Part shown: positions 14,248 to 46,631 of the stretch, one piece after another
Layout: every line of letters starts with the position of its first letter
Numbering within the stretch: position 1 is the stretch's first letter
From: Acanthacorydalis orientalis
Lineage: Eukaryota; Arthropoda; Insecta; Megaloptera; Corydalidae
Direction of reading: 5' to 3'
DNA length: 64,000 nucleotides
Assembly: GCA_034766995.1 (NCBI GenBank)
Contig: CM068320.1
Span: 11,717,687-11,781,686, forward strand
Translations under genes and position numbers: made by a program
The notes under the pieces: model-generated
Seen by the model: only the letters and a program-made list of their open reading frames with translations
Database searches by the model: none
What the model was told of the DNA's origin: nothing

Positions 14248-14412
14248 TTAGTTTGATGCAAAAATAATTGCGGTTTTTACATATTGAGTATAAAGACGCA
14301 TTTATTAGTTAAAATTTTTATTTTTTATTCAAAATAAAGACCACTAGCCTGCACACATTCCTCCCAACAGTATTACATTTTTAACAACAATTTTTGATGA
14401 GTACTTTTTGTT
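14248..14412 (-). mobile_element. mariner 3'-end fragment
   Basis: The plus-strand left edge is a mariner end (TTAGTTTGATGCAAAAATAA) after a TA. On the minus strand the sequence just inside encodes the C-terminus of a mariner transposase, WEECVQASGLYFE then stop, which matches the conserved RWxKCIxxxGxYF tail of the family. Upstream in that frame only KSTHQKLLLKM is left before a stop codon. The rest of the transposon is missing. The remnant abuts the Tigger-like remnant, so one element has inserted into or recombined with the other. Confidence 0.75.
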
Positions 14413-14871
14413 TGGTTTGTGCAAAAACGTAGTTTCGAAGATCCTACACCGAGTAATGTCTTACGTGAACAAACGCTTCTTTTTAATGAAAAATTGGGTA
14501 GAGAATCCAATATCAAGACAAGCCAAAGTTGGCTAGGAGACTTCAAATCACGCCGTGGAATTAGACAACTCGAAGTTCACGAAGAAAAACTTTCAGCTGA
14601 TTCAGAAACTGCAGATATTATACACGAGATATCTGGTTGTTCAGATTATGATGACGAAGATATCCGAGAATAAGTAAACAGAGGTGAGAATGAAGTCGAA
14701 TACCGACGAAGAGGAAGAAAAAAGAACTTTGCGCCAGCCAACAATTAGTCATATTCATATCTTCATTACACAAATCATATAACTGTGTGAACCTTCATTA
14801 ATACAAAAGCCCCTTCAATCTGCTTATTCGGAAATTTTGTTATTTACCATAGCGTAACTGCAGTTCTGCTG
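14413..14871 (+). mobile_element. Tigger/pogo-like remnant with CENP-B type HTH
   Basis: An open frame at 14,419-14,673 (84 codons, no ATG) encodes a CENP-B/Tc5 type helix-turn-helix: VLREQTLLFNEKLG, then SWLGDFKSRRGIRQLEV and EEKLSADSE. This is the second DNA-binding half found in pogo/Tigger transposases and jerky-like proteins. It then jumps straight to an acidic segment (CSDYDDEDIRE) typical of the far C-terminus, so the DDE nuclease core is deleted. A stop and frameshifted C-terminal remnants follow. The right edge ..GCAGTTCTGCTG at 14,871 next to TA may be the terminal repeat. No left terminal repeat was found. Confidence 0.7.
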
Positions 14872-14884
14872 TATATATATATAT

Positions 14885-15020
14885 ATAATAATAATACTAT
14901 TATTATTTTCATTCATTTCAACAAACGATAAAAAAATCAAATATGGTAAACACATTTAAATACATTTTAAATCACATACACACACAACCATATGTCTATA
15001 TACATACACACACACACACA

Positions 15021-15057
<37 letters not shown>

Positions 15058-15085
15058 CTTCTTAAATATATATTGATATTTAGTA

Positions 15086-15116
<31 letters not shown>

Positions 15117-15213
15117 TAATACTATTATTATTTTTATTCGTATCAACAAACGATAAAAAATCAAACATACTAAACACATTTAAATTCATTTTAAATCACA
15201 TACACACGCAAAC

Positions 15214-15275
<62 letters not shown>

Positions 15276-15340
15276 TTGTTCGGTGTAAATTGAAGTATCT
15301 TCTTAAATGTATATTGATCTTTAGTAATTTTTTAGCAATT
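14885..15340. repeat. Tandem duplication of about 230 bp
   Basis: A block at 14,885-14,992 (TACTATTATTATTTTCATTC, then CAACAAACGATAAAAAA and an ACACATACACAC stretch) recurs at 15,111-15,217 with few changes. TCTTCTTAAATATATATTGA near 15,056 recurs near 15,297. Each unit carries its own (TA)n tract (15,022-15,052, 15,086-15,111, 15,216-15,272), so the copies differ mainly in microsatellite length. Confidence 0.75.
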
Positions 15341-15499
15341 AAAAAATCGTTGCGTGTTTTAATAAAGGATGAATATATAGCAAACCCTTTCTTAAAATCA
15401 AAAAGTAATTTTTATTACTTTGCAAATTCAATTTTATATAATCAGTTTGAAGTAGGTATCAAAGTTCAGTCATTGTCAGTCATAGTAACATACACACAC

Positions 15500-15556
<57 letters not shown>

Positions 15557-15578
15557 ATATATATATATATATAATGTG

Positions 15579-15610
<32 letters not shown>

Positions 15611-16848
15611 AAGAATTTACCTTTCAACTTTTAAAAAAGCAAATAATTTCATTATAGTATTAACTAAAAAACCAAAATAGTTAATATTATCGATGATCAT
15701 TAAATGATACAGGTATTGAATATTCGCAAATTTGAAAATACCAACACCGTATTATTTTTCATTCGCTAAAAAAATATTCCATTTAAAAAGAAGTTAAAAT
15801 AAATGACATCTAAAAACGAACCATCATTAACAAAATTTTGAAAATTAAAAATAATAAAGTTAGTGTAATAATAATGTACTATAGAAACTATCCATCATAC
15901 ATATTTAATTACTATTTAATAAACTATTTATTGTAGTTTCAGTAAATTATTTATTATTTCAATTTAAATATTATTTAAATGTTAACATATTATTAAAACA
16001 TACAATTTTATTTTTTTACTACATTCTCTATCGTGTTCATAAAACCAATGCTTAAGTTATGAGTTCAATGTTCGGTACTCAGTCAGTAAGACGATTCAGT
16101 AATCATACACTTTAATATCTTGCATGTTAAAAACCACTTAAATTAAAACATTACATAATTAATATTAAAAATATCTGTTTTACTTAAATATTATTTTTAA
16201 TAATTTTAATTATTTTTAATTTCCGCTTTGAATGCTTCGCCTGCTTTTACAATGAAAATTAATAAATGTATACCAAATTTATTTTGTAAGTTTTAATTGT
16301 TTTTTATATTTAATTTCTTTCATTAATAACAAAATATTTTTTTATTAAACTAGAGAAAATTAATACTTATTTTTATATTTAATTATCACAACACTTTTTA
16401 TTTTATATAAAGTGTAATGTATAGTTTCAGTATAACAAACAACCTAAAAGTAAATTACTTTTAATTTTTTTTAACCTGAAAAATAATTAATAAATTAATT
16501 AAAATGAAAATAAATGTATTATTCCAGAAAATACACAGTTTTATAGAAAAATAATTTAATTAAAAATGTATTATTATTAACATTTAAAAATGTATAAATA
16601 AATATATAAATAAAATTAAAATATGATAAAATCAATTAAAATTATCTGAGAAAGTTATTTTGTAAAACTTATGAAAAAATAAGAGATAAATTAAAAAAAT
16701 AAATAAATTAAAATATATTTCAAAAAGGAAATTAATTTTAAATCAAAAGAGAAGATTTTTTCGATTGCACATTCAATAACTATCAATATAAATATGTTTA
16801 AACACTAAAAATTCAATACTGTAGGAAAATTATTAGTTGTTACTGTTA
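15341..16848. other. 3' flank of the first Osiris gene
   Basis: Contains (TA)n at 15,502-15,600 and AT-rich sequence. No AATAAA was found on the minus strand in the first 300 bp after the stop codon at 16,849, so the poly(A) site of the gene is not located. An ATTAAA variant occurs on the minus strand at 16,555-16,560. No other gene is seen. Confidence 0.5.
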
Positions 16849-36580
<19,732 letters not shown>

Positions 36581-36662
36581 GATTTCAAATGTCTTTTCTT
36601 AAATTATTTCCAAATAAAAAAACAAAACTAACGAACGGTTACTTCGTACTAAATAATTACAT

Positions 36663-36702
36663 AAATGATTCGTTTTTTTGAAACATGTACTCCTATATAT
36701 CA
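36663..36702 (-). promoter_or_regulatory. Possible core promoter of the 36.6-kb Osiris gene
   Basis: TATATAG at 36,699-36,693 lies about 33 bp before a TCATTT initiator-like site with its A at 36,666. That would give a 5' UTR of about 86 nt. In DNA this AT-rich such matches are easy to find by chance. Confidence 0.3.
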
Positions 36703-37167
36703 TTGCACTTAAATGATATAGTGGGGTAAAATTTAGCGTAGTGATACATATAATTTCATTGTCATCACGTAAATGGAATCAAATACCAGAATATTTTCGT
36801 GAGATCAATAATAATGAATACGATTAAACATTGTCTGCGATCGACACACTCCGATATACACGTCGTAGCTCGTGAATGGTTTCATTAAGTGAAAATTGTT
36901 AGAGTTATTGGGATCGGTGTTAAATTTTCAATATTCATATCGTGCGTTAGCTTTCAAATATATTGTTTGAAATTATATTTGACGCATTTTAAATATAAGA
37001 TATCATTTTCATTCGCAGTAGAAATTGTCTTTTATATCCTGAATGACAATTATAGCAAGATTCGGTTTGTCTCAATGAAATAGGTCGACGTTTAAAATTA
37101 AAACTTTTCCATTGCCGAATAACTATCTAGTCGTAAGCAAAAAGTATGAGTGTTCAAAATGTGTATA

Positions 37168-37174
<7 letters not shown>
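36703..37174. other. Upstream flank of the 36.6-kb Osiris gene
   Basis: Less AT-rich than its surroundings, with scattered CpGs (CTGCGATCGACACACTCCG, ACACGTCGTAGCTCGTG near 36,833-36,874, GGTCGACG at 37,082). It contains no recognisable gene and is the most likely place for the proximal regulatory region. An open frame at 36,889-37,083 (+) looks like chance. Confidence 0.4.
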
Positions 37175-37245
<71 letters not shown>

Positions 37246-37286
37246 GTATATGTATATATATATGCATGTATATATATATATATACT

Positions 37287-37341
<55 letters not shown>

Positions 37342-37374
37342 GTATATATATGTATATATATACATATATACTCC

Positions 37375-37406
<32 letters not shown>

Positions 37407-37482
37407 CATACATATATACTCGTACATATATATATATATATATATATACATACATATATATATACTCGTACATATATACTCG

Positions 37483-37525
<43 letters not shown>

Positions 37526-37538
37526 GCATACATATATT
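37175..37538. repeat. Compound (TA)n array with CTCCTA / CTCGTA units
   Basis: About 360 bp of TA with TATG/TATGCATG steps and internal units ATATACTCCTATATA (near 37,284 and 37,370) and ATACTCGTACATATA (near 37,418 and 37,463), plus CTCGTATATATA (37,479). The unit changes are in blocks, so the array has a higher-order pattern. Every open frame here is Tyr-Ile read-through. Confidence 0.95.
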
Positions 37539-37879
37539 GTTAGACATTTCAAAATTTTAAAATAATATTTTAAATATTCTAACGTATCGAAAATATAATG
37601 AAAACATTTTTTATTAAAGAAAATATCACATATAGAAATTTTTACCACAATTATTTTAAAAAGGTGAATATAATACGAAATGTGAAATATTTCAGAATAA
37701 AAAATTGTTAAATAGATATATATTGTTTGTTCATCGTCATTTATGTTAAAATGAAGACAGTAATTGAAAAATTTAGTGTCCAGTTTCACTGATTCAATTA
37801 TATTTCTAATGTCACAGCAACTGTTCAGTTTGAAATCATTCTTTATCAATATAATTTTTCGCATTGTAAGTAAATGCAC
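37530..37879 (-). CDS. Unrecognised 117-codon open frame (doubtful)
   Basis: From the ATG at 37,879 there are about 117 codons without a stop before the frame runs on into the TA array (the stop-free frame reaches 37,154). The protein would start [20 protein letters not shown] and is rich in Ile, Phe, Tyr, Asn and Cys. I recognise no domain or signal peptide. A stop-free run of this length is longer than expected at this AT content, but composition looks like translated AT-rich DNA. It sits between the two Osiris genes. Probably chance; a fast-evolving small gene is possible. Confidence 0.12.
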
Positions 37880-37982
37880 TTTTAAGTAGGGTACACATCA
37901 TCAGATAAAGCTGACAGTGAAAATGATAATGTATGCGTCAAAATGACTGACCGTCGATCCGACTAAAACAATTTAAAATTTT

Positions 37983-38095
37983 GGAATTGCTTCAGTCTTG
38001 ACGGATATATTTTTCACTCACTCGAAGAACTATATCGAGATATGTATAAGCAACATTTAAAAATTATTTTTAGTCAATTATTAAATATTTCTTAA
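37983..38095 (+). repeat. Dispersed motif TCGA..GTATAAGCAACA, partial copy
   Basis: Plus strand ATATCGAGATATGTATAAGC, then AACATTTAAAAATTATT. It matches the second half of the copy at 18.6 kb; the first half (GAATTGCTTCAGTCTTGACG) is weaker. Confidence 0.35.
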
Positions 38096-38199
38096 ATATA
38101 TATATATATATATATATATATTTAATATAGAATCCTTTCATTTTTTAATATAATTTCTAATCGTATATCGGATAAAACGTTATTCAATAAAATGTTAAA

Positions 38200-38250
38200 C
38201 TCATCTATAGATAGCTGTCGATGTGCTACCAAACCCCAAATATTTATTTA
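38200..38250 (+). repeat. Dispersed motif copy C
   Basis: Reads ATAGCTGTCGATGTGCTACC, then AAACCCCAAATATTTATTTA. Only the second half of the motif is well kept. Confidence 0.5.
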
Positions 38251-38481
38251 TCTCATCATCTGTAGAATTAATATTTTCTCATATAAAACTATAAGTAAAA
38301 CTTTGATCATAAGAAATACAAAAACATATAAATATTGACATAGATTTATATATTCGTTGCAAATTACATTTCACGAAATCAAACTAATGTATTGTTTTAT
38401 TTCGCCTATTTTTTTTTAAAATATATCTAATATTTTAATGATGCCGTATAAAAATTAATACTTCACTTTACTATTAACATA

Positions 38482-38524
<43 letters not shown>

Positions 38525-39763
38525 ATGTATATATATATATATAATATTTACGTATCTTATAAAAATGATAAGTAAATAGAAAGCATGCTAATTATTAAAA
38601 TATATACTTCAATAATAAAATAACTTAAATCATGTTTAAAATGTTTACATTCCATGATTAGAAATATAAGAAGAGTATTAAATATCCTCGAGGTGTTAAT
38701 ATTTTTATTCCCACATTAATTATTTTACTAACAAAAAATCGAAGAGAAATCATAATGAACAGTTATGACTGACGAATAAATAAATATCGATGATAAGTAC
38801 AGTATTTAAATAAAGCAATCATCATATATTATACACGAATATAATTTTTATGTATTTGTTTATCGTTAAATGGATTAATATATGATTTAATACTTCACTT
38901 TAATATAACTAATAGGCAATTTCTCACTTTTTCGCAAGATTATTTTATTTTTATTTAACGATTACTCGTTCTATACCCAAAATTTGATTTATTGTTTCTT
39001 CTTAATCAAGTTTAACCACACATATATTAACCCTCTAGGTTAGTATGTCATATTTAAAAAAATATTCAATAACTTCTGAATTATAATATAACAGTTCAAC
39101 CACTTTCTCAGATCTAGATTATTTGTTAAAAGTTGACAATAATATATTATATTAGAATAAATTTATAAAAATATTTTTTATGTATAGTTTTATAGCTTAT
39201 TTTTGCTTTCTAATAAAATCTTTAAATTAAAAAAAAAAAACAAAATTACAACCACAATACACAAATTATTCCAAATATTTGAAACCAACTTTCAAACTTA
39301 TATTTTTTTCAAGCAATCTCTGTGCTTCAAGCGCTCTGACTGAAAACCATAGAAAACTTATGTACTTTGTGTTGCACGAAAATTTATATTTGATGTTAAA
39401 AATATATAATAGGAAAAATTTTGAATAGTACTTTTAATCTAAAAAGTAATCTAAGATTTCATTTTATTTTATTTTAAAGTATTATTATAATATTAGTACA
39501 AATCTCAATCAGAAAATTCCACTGACAAATAAAACTTCTTCCTTCTATATTGTAACAAGCGCGTGACCTTACGCTGAAATTAATTTCTCTTTATAGTAGC
39601 ATAAATTAAAATTAACTGAATTTCAATCAAGAAAATAAAGTTAAGTTATATGACATATAATTCATTGTATATAAAAATCATTCAAAATTCACTTATGTAT
39701 AAATAATACATTTTACATTTACATACAGATATACATAAATTAATATATTCATACATGTATGTA

Positions 39764-39798
<35 letters not shown>

Positions 39799-40124
39799 AT
39801 GTTTATTAGTATGTATTACTTTGATTCAAAGAAATTGTTTAACATTATTCTTATTTTCATTTTCTAGTATTAATTTAATCATAGTTGTCATATTGGAGTA
39901 ATTTGTATTAATTGCATAATTTATTTAAATAATTTATAGTGTTATTTATCGAATAAAACTAGAAAAAATTATATTAATGTAAAATACCTCTACCGATTTG
40001 ACGCTTAAAGCTCAACAAGATGAATTGTTCAACGAGAATCAAGAAAATCTACGAAGAAATCATAAGTAAAAAATCCGAGATTTTTATTTCACTAATAATT
40101 ATATGCTAATAATAATAGTATATA
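38251..40124. other. Gene-free stretch between the two Osiris genes
   Basis: AT-rich, with (TA)n at 38,483-38,545 and 39,767-39,797. A somewhat GC-richer piece at 39,310-39,385 is unassigned. No coding exon is seen. Confidence 0.55.
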
Positions 40125-40623
40125 CCGTATATCTCAGCATATAAAGAGACCTATGTATAAGATGAGATTGAAATTTTAAGATAAAATTTATACATTTACC
40201 ATATATCGATTGTACAAGACGAACCTAAATTAAACACCTATTTCACATGTTGTAATACAAATTTATGTCCAAAATCACAATTTGTGGAATTACATTTTTC
40301 GATTTCAAATATCAAAAATTAAATATCATCTTGTTTGAACATACTGTGCGTTAAAACATCGTACACGGCTTGTATCTAGAAGGCTATGGCTATATATTTG
40401 ATTTTTAAAAATTTTATATAAAATGAATTATTCAATGAATTTATGTTATATACCAAAATTTAAGTTCCTTTTCTTAATAAGGAATTTCATTTCTATATAA
40501 GCACAATAAATTGTTAGTGTCATGTTAAAGGTTCTACTTTTTTATTGGGCGTATTAGACGACCCCCTATTATTTTTAAAATTTTTTGGGTTCGAAGTGTT
40601 GCCTTATACGCCGAGATATACGG
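40125..40623. mobile_element. MITE with CCGTATATCTC ends, about 499 bp
   Basis: The left end CCGTATATCTCAGCATATAA and the reverse-complemented right end CCGTATATCTCGGCGTATAA match at 18 of 20 positions. TA flanks both sides. Subterminal GGGCGTATTAGACGACCCCC on the right repeats the GCGTATAAG theme. TA duplication points to the Tc1/mariner-pogo superfamily, but this is inference. No transposase is left. Its right end lies 236 bp from the stop codon of the 40.9-47.2 kb Osiris gene. Confidence 0.7.
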
Positions 40624-40752
40624 TAATTTAAATAAACTTTCCATATTAAAGTTAATTATAAAACTGTCTGAAAAAAAATATGAAATCATTATTGAAAACC
40701 ATTTGTAGGAATGAAAATATAAAATGTCTACAGTACTATTGTAATAAATATT

Positions 40753-40758
40753 TTTATT
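40753..40758 (-). terminator. Poly(A) signal AATAAA
   Basis: AATAAA on the minus strand (TTTATT on plus), about 100 bp after the TAA at 40,859. The distance suits a short 3' UTR of the Osiris gene. Confidence 0.5.
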
Positions 40759-40858
40759 GTAAAAACATCGAAACAAAAAAAAAATAAATTACTTAACAAG
40801 ACTGAATAAATAAACACAATAAATATTGTTTCTTAAAATCGTCTACTTGATTGTAAAA

Positions 40859-41011
40859 TTATTGCTGGTTATGTCCAGAATATACAATTTCTTGAGCGTC
40901 TCTATCTAATGAACGGGCATAAGGGCCGCCAGAAGACCATCCTGCAGAAGCACTAGGAGCATACGATGAAGACCATCCACCGCCTCCTTGACTCCATCCA
41001 GAGCTACCGCC
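40859..41011 (-). CDS. Exon 5 of the 40.9-47.2 kb Osiris gene
   Basis: Acceptor TTTTTTGATTACAG, 153 nt including TAA at 40,861-40,859. It encodes the Gly/Ser/Trp-rich tail and the AQEIVY motif. GC content is clearly above the flanks. Confidence 0.9.
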   Translation of the reverse strand, partial: GGSSGWSQGGGGWSSSYAPSASAGWSSGGPYARSLDRDAQEIVYSGHNQQ

Positions 41012-42070
41012 CTGTAATCAAAAAATACAAATTCATAAATATAATGAGTTTTTTTCTTTTCAATAAATATGTATGTATGTATACATATATATATATATAT
41101 ATATTAAATATTTTCTCATTACTTTTTATAACTAACAAAGATATATTTTTTAAATAAATAAAACTGATTAATTTTAAATAAAGTAGTCAATATTTTAATT
41201 CAACTATTCATTAATATTTGTATTATTTCATCTTCTGCGTTTCTTCTGTGAGAAAAAAAAATATTTTGTTTTTTAATATAATTATAAATATTTATTTATA
41301 GCGTTATTACTATTTTATAAATTTTATCTTCACTTTCTTCCGTAATATCATTTTAGAACTATTATCTTATTAGCTTCTACTAACAGTTAAAAAACACAAA
41401 ATAATAACCCCAAAAAATAACAAGGGAATTAATCGATTCAGATTAAAACGAAAAAATACAGTATAAAATATGTCGCTGTTTACAGCTTTTTTTATAAATA
41501 AAAGTATTATATTTTGCAAAAAACATTAATATTTGTATATGTTATTGATATTTTGTCATTTATACGAATGTATATATATAGAGAGAGAGAGAGAGATTTA
41601 TATATGTGTATACTTTCATTGAAATGCCATATTAATAAATTAATGAACAAAACGATATTCTATTTTATAATTCGTTAATATTTAACAAGAATGACAATTT
41701 TACTTTCAAATAATTCTCATTTTATTTTTTTTTAAATAAATTTCGAAACTATCATTTTTCTCTTTCTTCACTTGCCGTTTCAAGAATAAAATAATATCTA
41801 CTTTAGTTGTATATAAAATATAAATATTTTAAAAAAATTTATATATTTCTTATATTTGAAAATAATTGCAATTTATTATTTTTATACCATTTTCTTTGTC
41901 GTATTTTAATTAAATTTTTATATAATTTTTTTTAAAAAAAATATATAATTAACAATATTTAATTTCTATTGAAATCATTACTAGTATATTTCTAGTGTTT
42001 AATATAAGAATAAGTAAAGAAAAGATATATTAATTTTTAATGATGGATGTAAATTTCGATATATATCTCA

Positions 42071-42103
<33 letters not shown>

Positions 42104-43075
42104 ACATCATATATATATATATATATATAATATCAAAAAAAATATTAATAACACCCTATTGAAATTTAAATTTGAAAAAAAACTTATTTTTAAAATAGAC
42201 CAATTTTATCAAAAATAACTTCATAATTTAAACCAATTTACATTATTCATAAATGTTGTTCAATATAATATAATCTTTCAAAAAAACTTTTAAAATCTTA
42301 TAATAACATTTTTTATAAAATATTACTTACTTTTCCACCTAAAAATCCACCACCTCCACCCATAAGCATTGGCAAACCTACTGCAAGGGCAAGAGCTAAA
42401 GCAATCTTAGATGTAATTAGAGCCTTGATAGCTAAGCCAAGAAGACCAATAAGTAGTATAGGAGTAACAATAGCAAATTTAGCTCCCATCATCATCATCA
42501 TATGTCCCATAAGTTTTCCCATTTTACCTCCTGATTTTTTGCGACCTTTAAAATAACAAAATATTACAATCATCGTTATATATATATATATATCACTTAT
42601 ATGTTTAACATTTAGTAATTATCAAACAGTAAAATTCATATTTATATACACAACTTATTTCATAATACCTTCTTCTAAAGCTCTAGCAAACGACTGAGGT
42701 ACGTCTTGTGGCAATTTCATTTTCAAACTATGTGTAGACATAAAATCTACAGCAGAATCTATGAACAAATCCAACAATTTAGCAGTTTTATCCTTCGTTC
42801 CTTGAGGTAAACTCGCTTCAATTTCTTCGTCGCTAATTGATTTTCCATCACGTTGGTTTACAGGTACATCTCTAAAATTTTTCATAATAATTGTTATATT
42901 ATTAGTAAGTATTAGAAATTATACCGTCAACAAAATATTTCTATACAAATAATTTCTGGATTAATTGAACGAAAGAAAAAAGATATGAAAATTTATTTTA
43001 CAAAAATTATTTAAATTTATTATTTAAAATTATTTTTTGAATCCGACCAGTTACATTGTATTATGGAATAAATTG

Positions 43076-43121
<46 letters not shown>

Positions 43122-44842
43122 ATTCATAAAATACAAAATGACACTAAAATTAATAAAAATATGGCAATATCTAAAATCAAACTCTTATTTGATTTATTTT
43201 TATAAAATTATAAACTATAATTAGGAAACGTAAAAAATATTCATCGTATCCCAGGCCAATGCTAATTTAAATATTATTCACTTACGATATTAGAGAACAA
43301 TGTAGGTAATTCCAATTACACATAATGGCAAAAGTTTTTAGTTTAGTCTTTATTCATGAAGAGTATGACAAAAACAACATTAGATAACAATAGTGTCCAT
43401 ACAAAAACTATTATTTGCAAATAAAAGATTTGCTAACGAATAATGTTGTTTACTATTATAATTAATACATAATAATGTTCATATTGGTAAAATTCTGTAA
43501 TTAAAATCCAATAATTTTTTGTTATAATTTTGAATATAAATTAATTTGTGTTTTAGTTTTCTTATAAATCAATGACATTATATTATATGTCTTACACGAA
43601 TTGCTTTCAAACAGATATTATTTTATTAATATCTATTTTTCAGGGAGAATATTAAATTTAAAAAAAGTGTCACCATAATTACAAAATCTGATCATTTATA
43701 AAAATCCGATTTAAGTGAAATGATAATATTATTAAAAAATTAACATTTAAAAATTTATTTTTATTTTTTTAATTTTAAAAACTATCTTTTTCATTGTTTT
43801 TAATTATAAATGTAGTTTGTATATTTTCCAACAGTACATGATATTATATATATATATATATATATATAAAATTGTGAAATATTTTTACTGATACATCAAA
43901 ACTATTTATGCATTTTTTATATTACATACCTAACTAAGGCAACACCAGGTAAAATCTCAATACTTTGTTGACGTGCAGCTCGTTGAAGTGCTGTAACACC
44001 CTTCAGTGCAACACAGTTAACAGCATCATCAACGGTATACATACATTTTGCAAATTCTCGGCCAATTCTCATCCATGTAGATTCTATTGGTGGTGTGACG
44101 TCATTGTTGAAACTTTGTGGAGAAGGTACCTATAAAAAAATATTTTAATATATATATATATATATATTTGTGTGTGTGTGTGTATATTAGTTTTCAATGG
44201 AGTTCTCTTTTCTCTTTATAACTTTTGAAGTATGAATAAATTTGCAGATTAAATAAAATGTGAAATAATAAATTTCATACTATAAAACACCATATAAGAA
44301 ACATTCAAAACTCACAAAATACGTTCATGATATTAATTAAACCCTCGTCATTCCTATCATAATTTAGTGGCTAAAGATATCGACTTTTATATATTAATTA
44401 TTTTTTCATCACAAAATCAAAAAAAAAATATTTTAATAAAAATATTGTTAATTCATGTCATTCATAAGTGTGGATATGCGTGTATACTTGGACTTCTAAA
44501 AAAAATTGTCGAATTCTGTGTTCAATCTTTATTTTAAACTTTGTTTTTTTTTTAATGATTTTCAGTTCTTACTCAGTTATACCACTTATTTTTCAATAAA
44601 AAATTTTAGCGATTCATACTTATGAAGTTTTCATATAATAATATTATTTACGTAAATAATTTCTCAAAAAATATATATTCAGTTTTCAATTATTTATTTA
44701 CATAATTATGAGATTTTTAACGTCATTTAATATTTTAATTAAAAAAAACATATTTTTACTATGATAGTAATAATATTTGTCAATAGATTGTTGTGAAATA
44801 TGTGATTATTAACACACTCACTCTCACAAAATATATGTATGA

Positions 44843-44877
<35 letters not shown>

Positions 44878-44987
44878 ATATAATGTAATTGTGAATGTAT
44901 CTATTTAAGATCCAAAAAATAATGCAGTTGTAAAAACGAATCAATATAGTACGAACGCAATATTTTATATATTGCTCTCTTTCTCTC

Positions 44988-45039
<52 letters not shown>

Positions 45040-45389
45040 TAATTAATGCATCTTTTGATAGCAATACTATCAAATTCAAGAGACCTGTACAGTATACAAA
45101 ACTTTGAAATGATGCCCTCTATCAAAATATACTAATATTTACATAAATGATTTTTTATATTTTTCTTATAATATTGACATAAATTGATCCTAGAAAACAA
45201 AAAAGTTTGTTAATCAATCATCGTGTAATAAATCATTACTGATCATTTTTCATTATTGCTTCTATGCATTTAGACGACTATTCATCATCTTCAAGGCGCT
45301 GAAGTAAAGTAATTCTGATGAATATACTAATATATTATAAAAACACAATTTTCAATTATTTCACTATTGAAAAAAATAAGTGAGTTATT

Positions 45390-45425
<36 letters not shown>

Positions 45426-45807
45426 TAAATATAAAAAAAATAATCGTAATGAAATTAAATTTAAAAGTAATACTTATAAATATTAAATCGCTGTATAATA
45501 AAATTTAAGAAATAAAAATTTTTTTTTTAATTTCATCTCATTTTTATATCTTATATGCATTGTTTTAAAATTCAATGTAAATTTAATGCTCAAGTTAAGC
45601 ATTTTAATATTAATCCCCCATACTGACATGGTTAAAATTCTTATAGAATAGTTTTTATCAGTTTGAGTTCCAAAAATTATTACTATTACATCATAACATA
45701 TCAAATCTGTATCAGAAAAAATACTGATCAATTATTAAAAGGTAAATTAAATGAAATATACTCATAACCGCTGTTAGTTCTCATTCTACTAATTAAATAA
45801 AATTTGA

Positions 45808-45849
<42 letters not shown>

Positions 45850-46569
45850 ATAATAAAAACGAATGTTTAATGAAAAATGTATATATTTTTAATCTCAAAT
45901 ATTTATGAATATTTAATGAACAAATATATATATAAATATATTTTTAACGAATAAGTATATATATATATATAAATATTTTTTTAAAAAATAAATATATAAG
46001 TTTTTTTTTAATATGAAATGTGGTCATACTAAAATGTGTATCAGCTTAAATTTCTAATTAGTCTATCTAAATTTGAGAACAAACGAACCATATAATATTT
46101 TATTAATGTATCAATTATCTTCCAACTAAAATTTTGAAAAATAATTATTCAGCATATTTTATTTAATTTAAGTTTATTATATTTTTGATAAATCTAATTA
46201 TTAAAAATTGAATTCTAAAATATACATCATGTTTTAAAACACAATACAATTATGGACATTATTTAAAACAAATTTATAATAAATCACATAACGATTTAAA
46301 TCAAATGTAATATGTTGATGTCTGTAATTGAACACAGTTTAATTTATTTTAATTCTTATTTTAGAAATTATATGAAATAAAATAAATTCTAGTCCTATAA
46401 AGTACATTTGTATAAACATTATATAGTTGCAGAATGGCTATTATTTACATATTATTTAAATAACATGAATTATTATTTATTGTTAATCAATTTTGTTTCA
46501 ATATTGTTTTCAATTTATTATGAAAATAAACCAATGTTTTGCCAAAAGGCAAACTATTTATGCATATTT

Positions 46570-46631
<62 letters not shown>

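Noticed and set aside
37154..37565. Several long overlapping open frames on both strands, up to 241 codons
   Set aside because: They consist of Tyr-Ile/Ile-Tyr repeats from (TA)n, which has no stop codon in four of its frames. The same holds for frames at 46.4-46.8, 52.3-52.6 and 54.98-55.4 kb.
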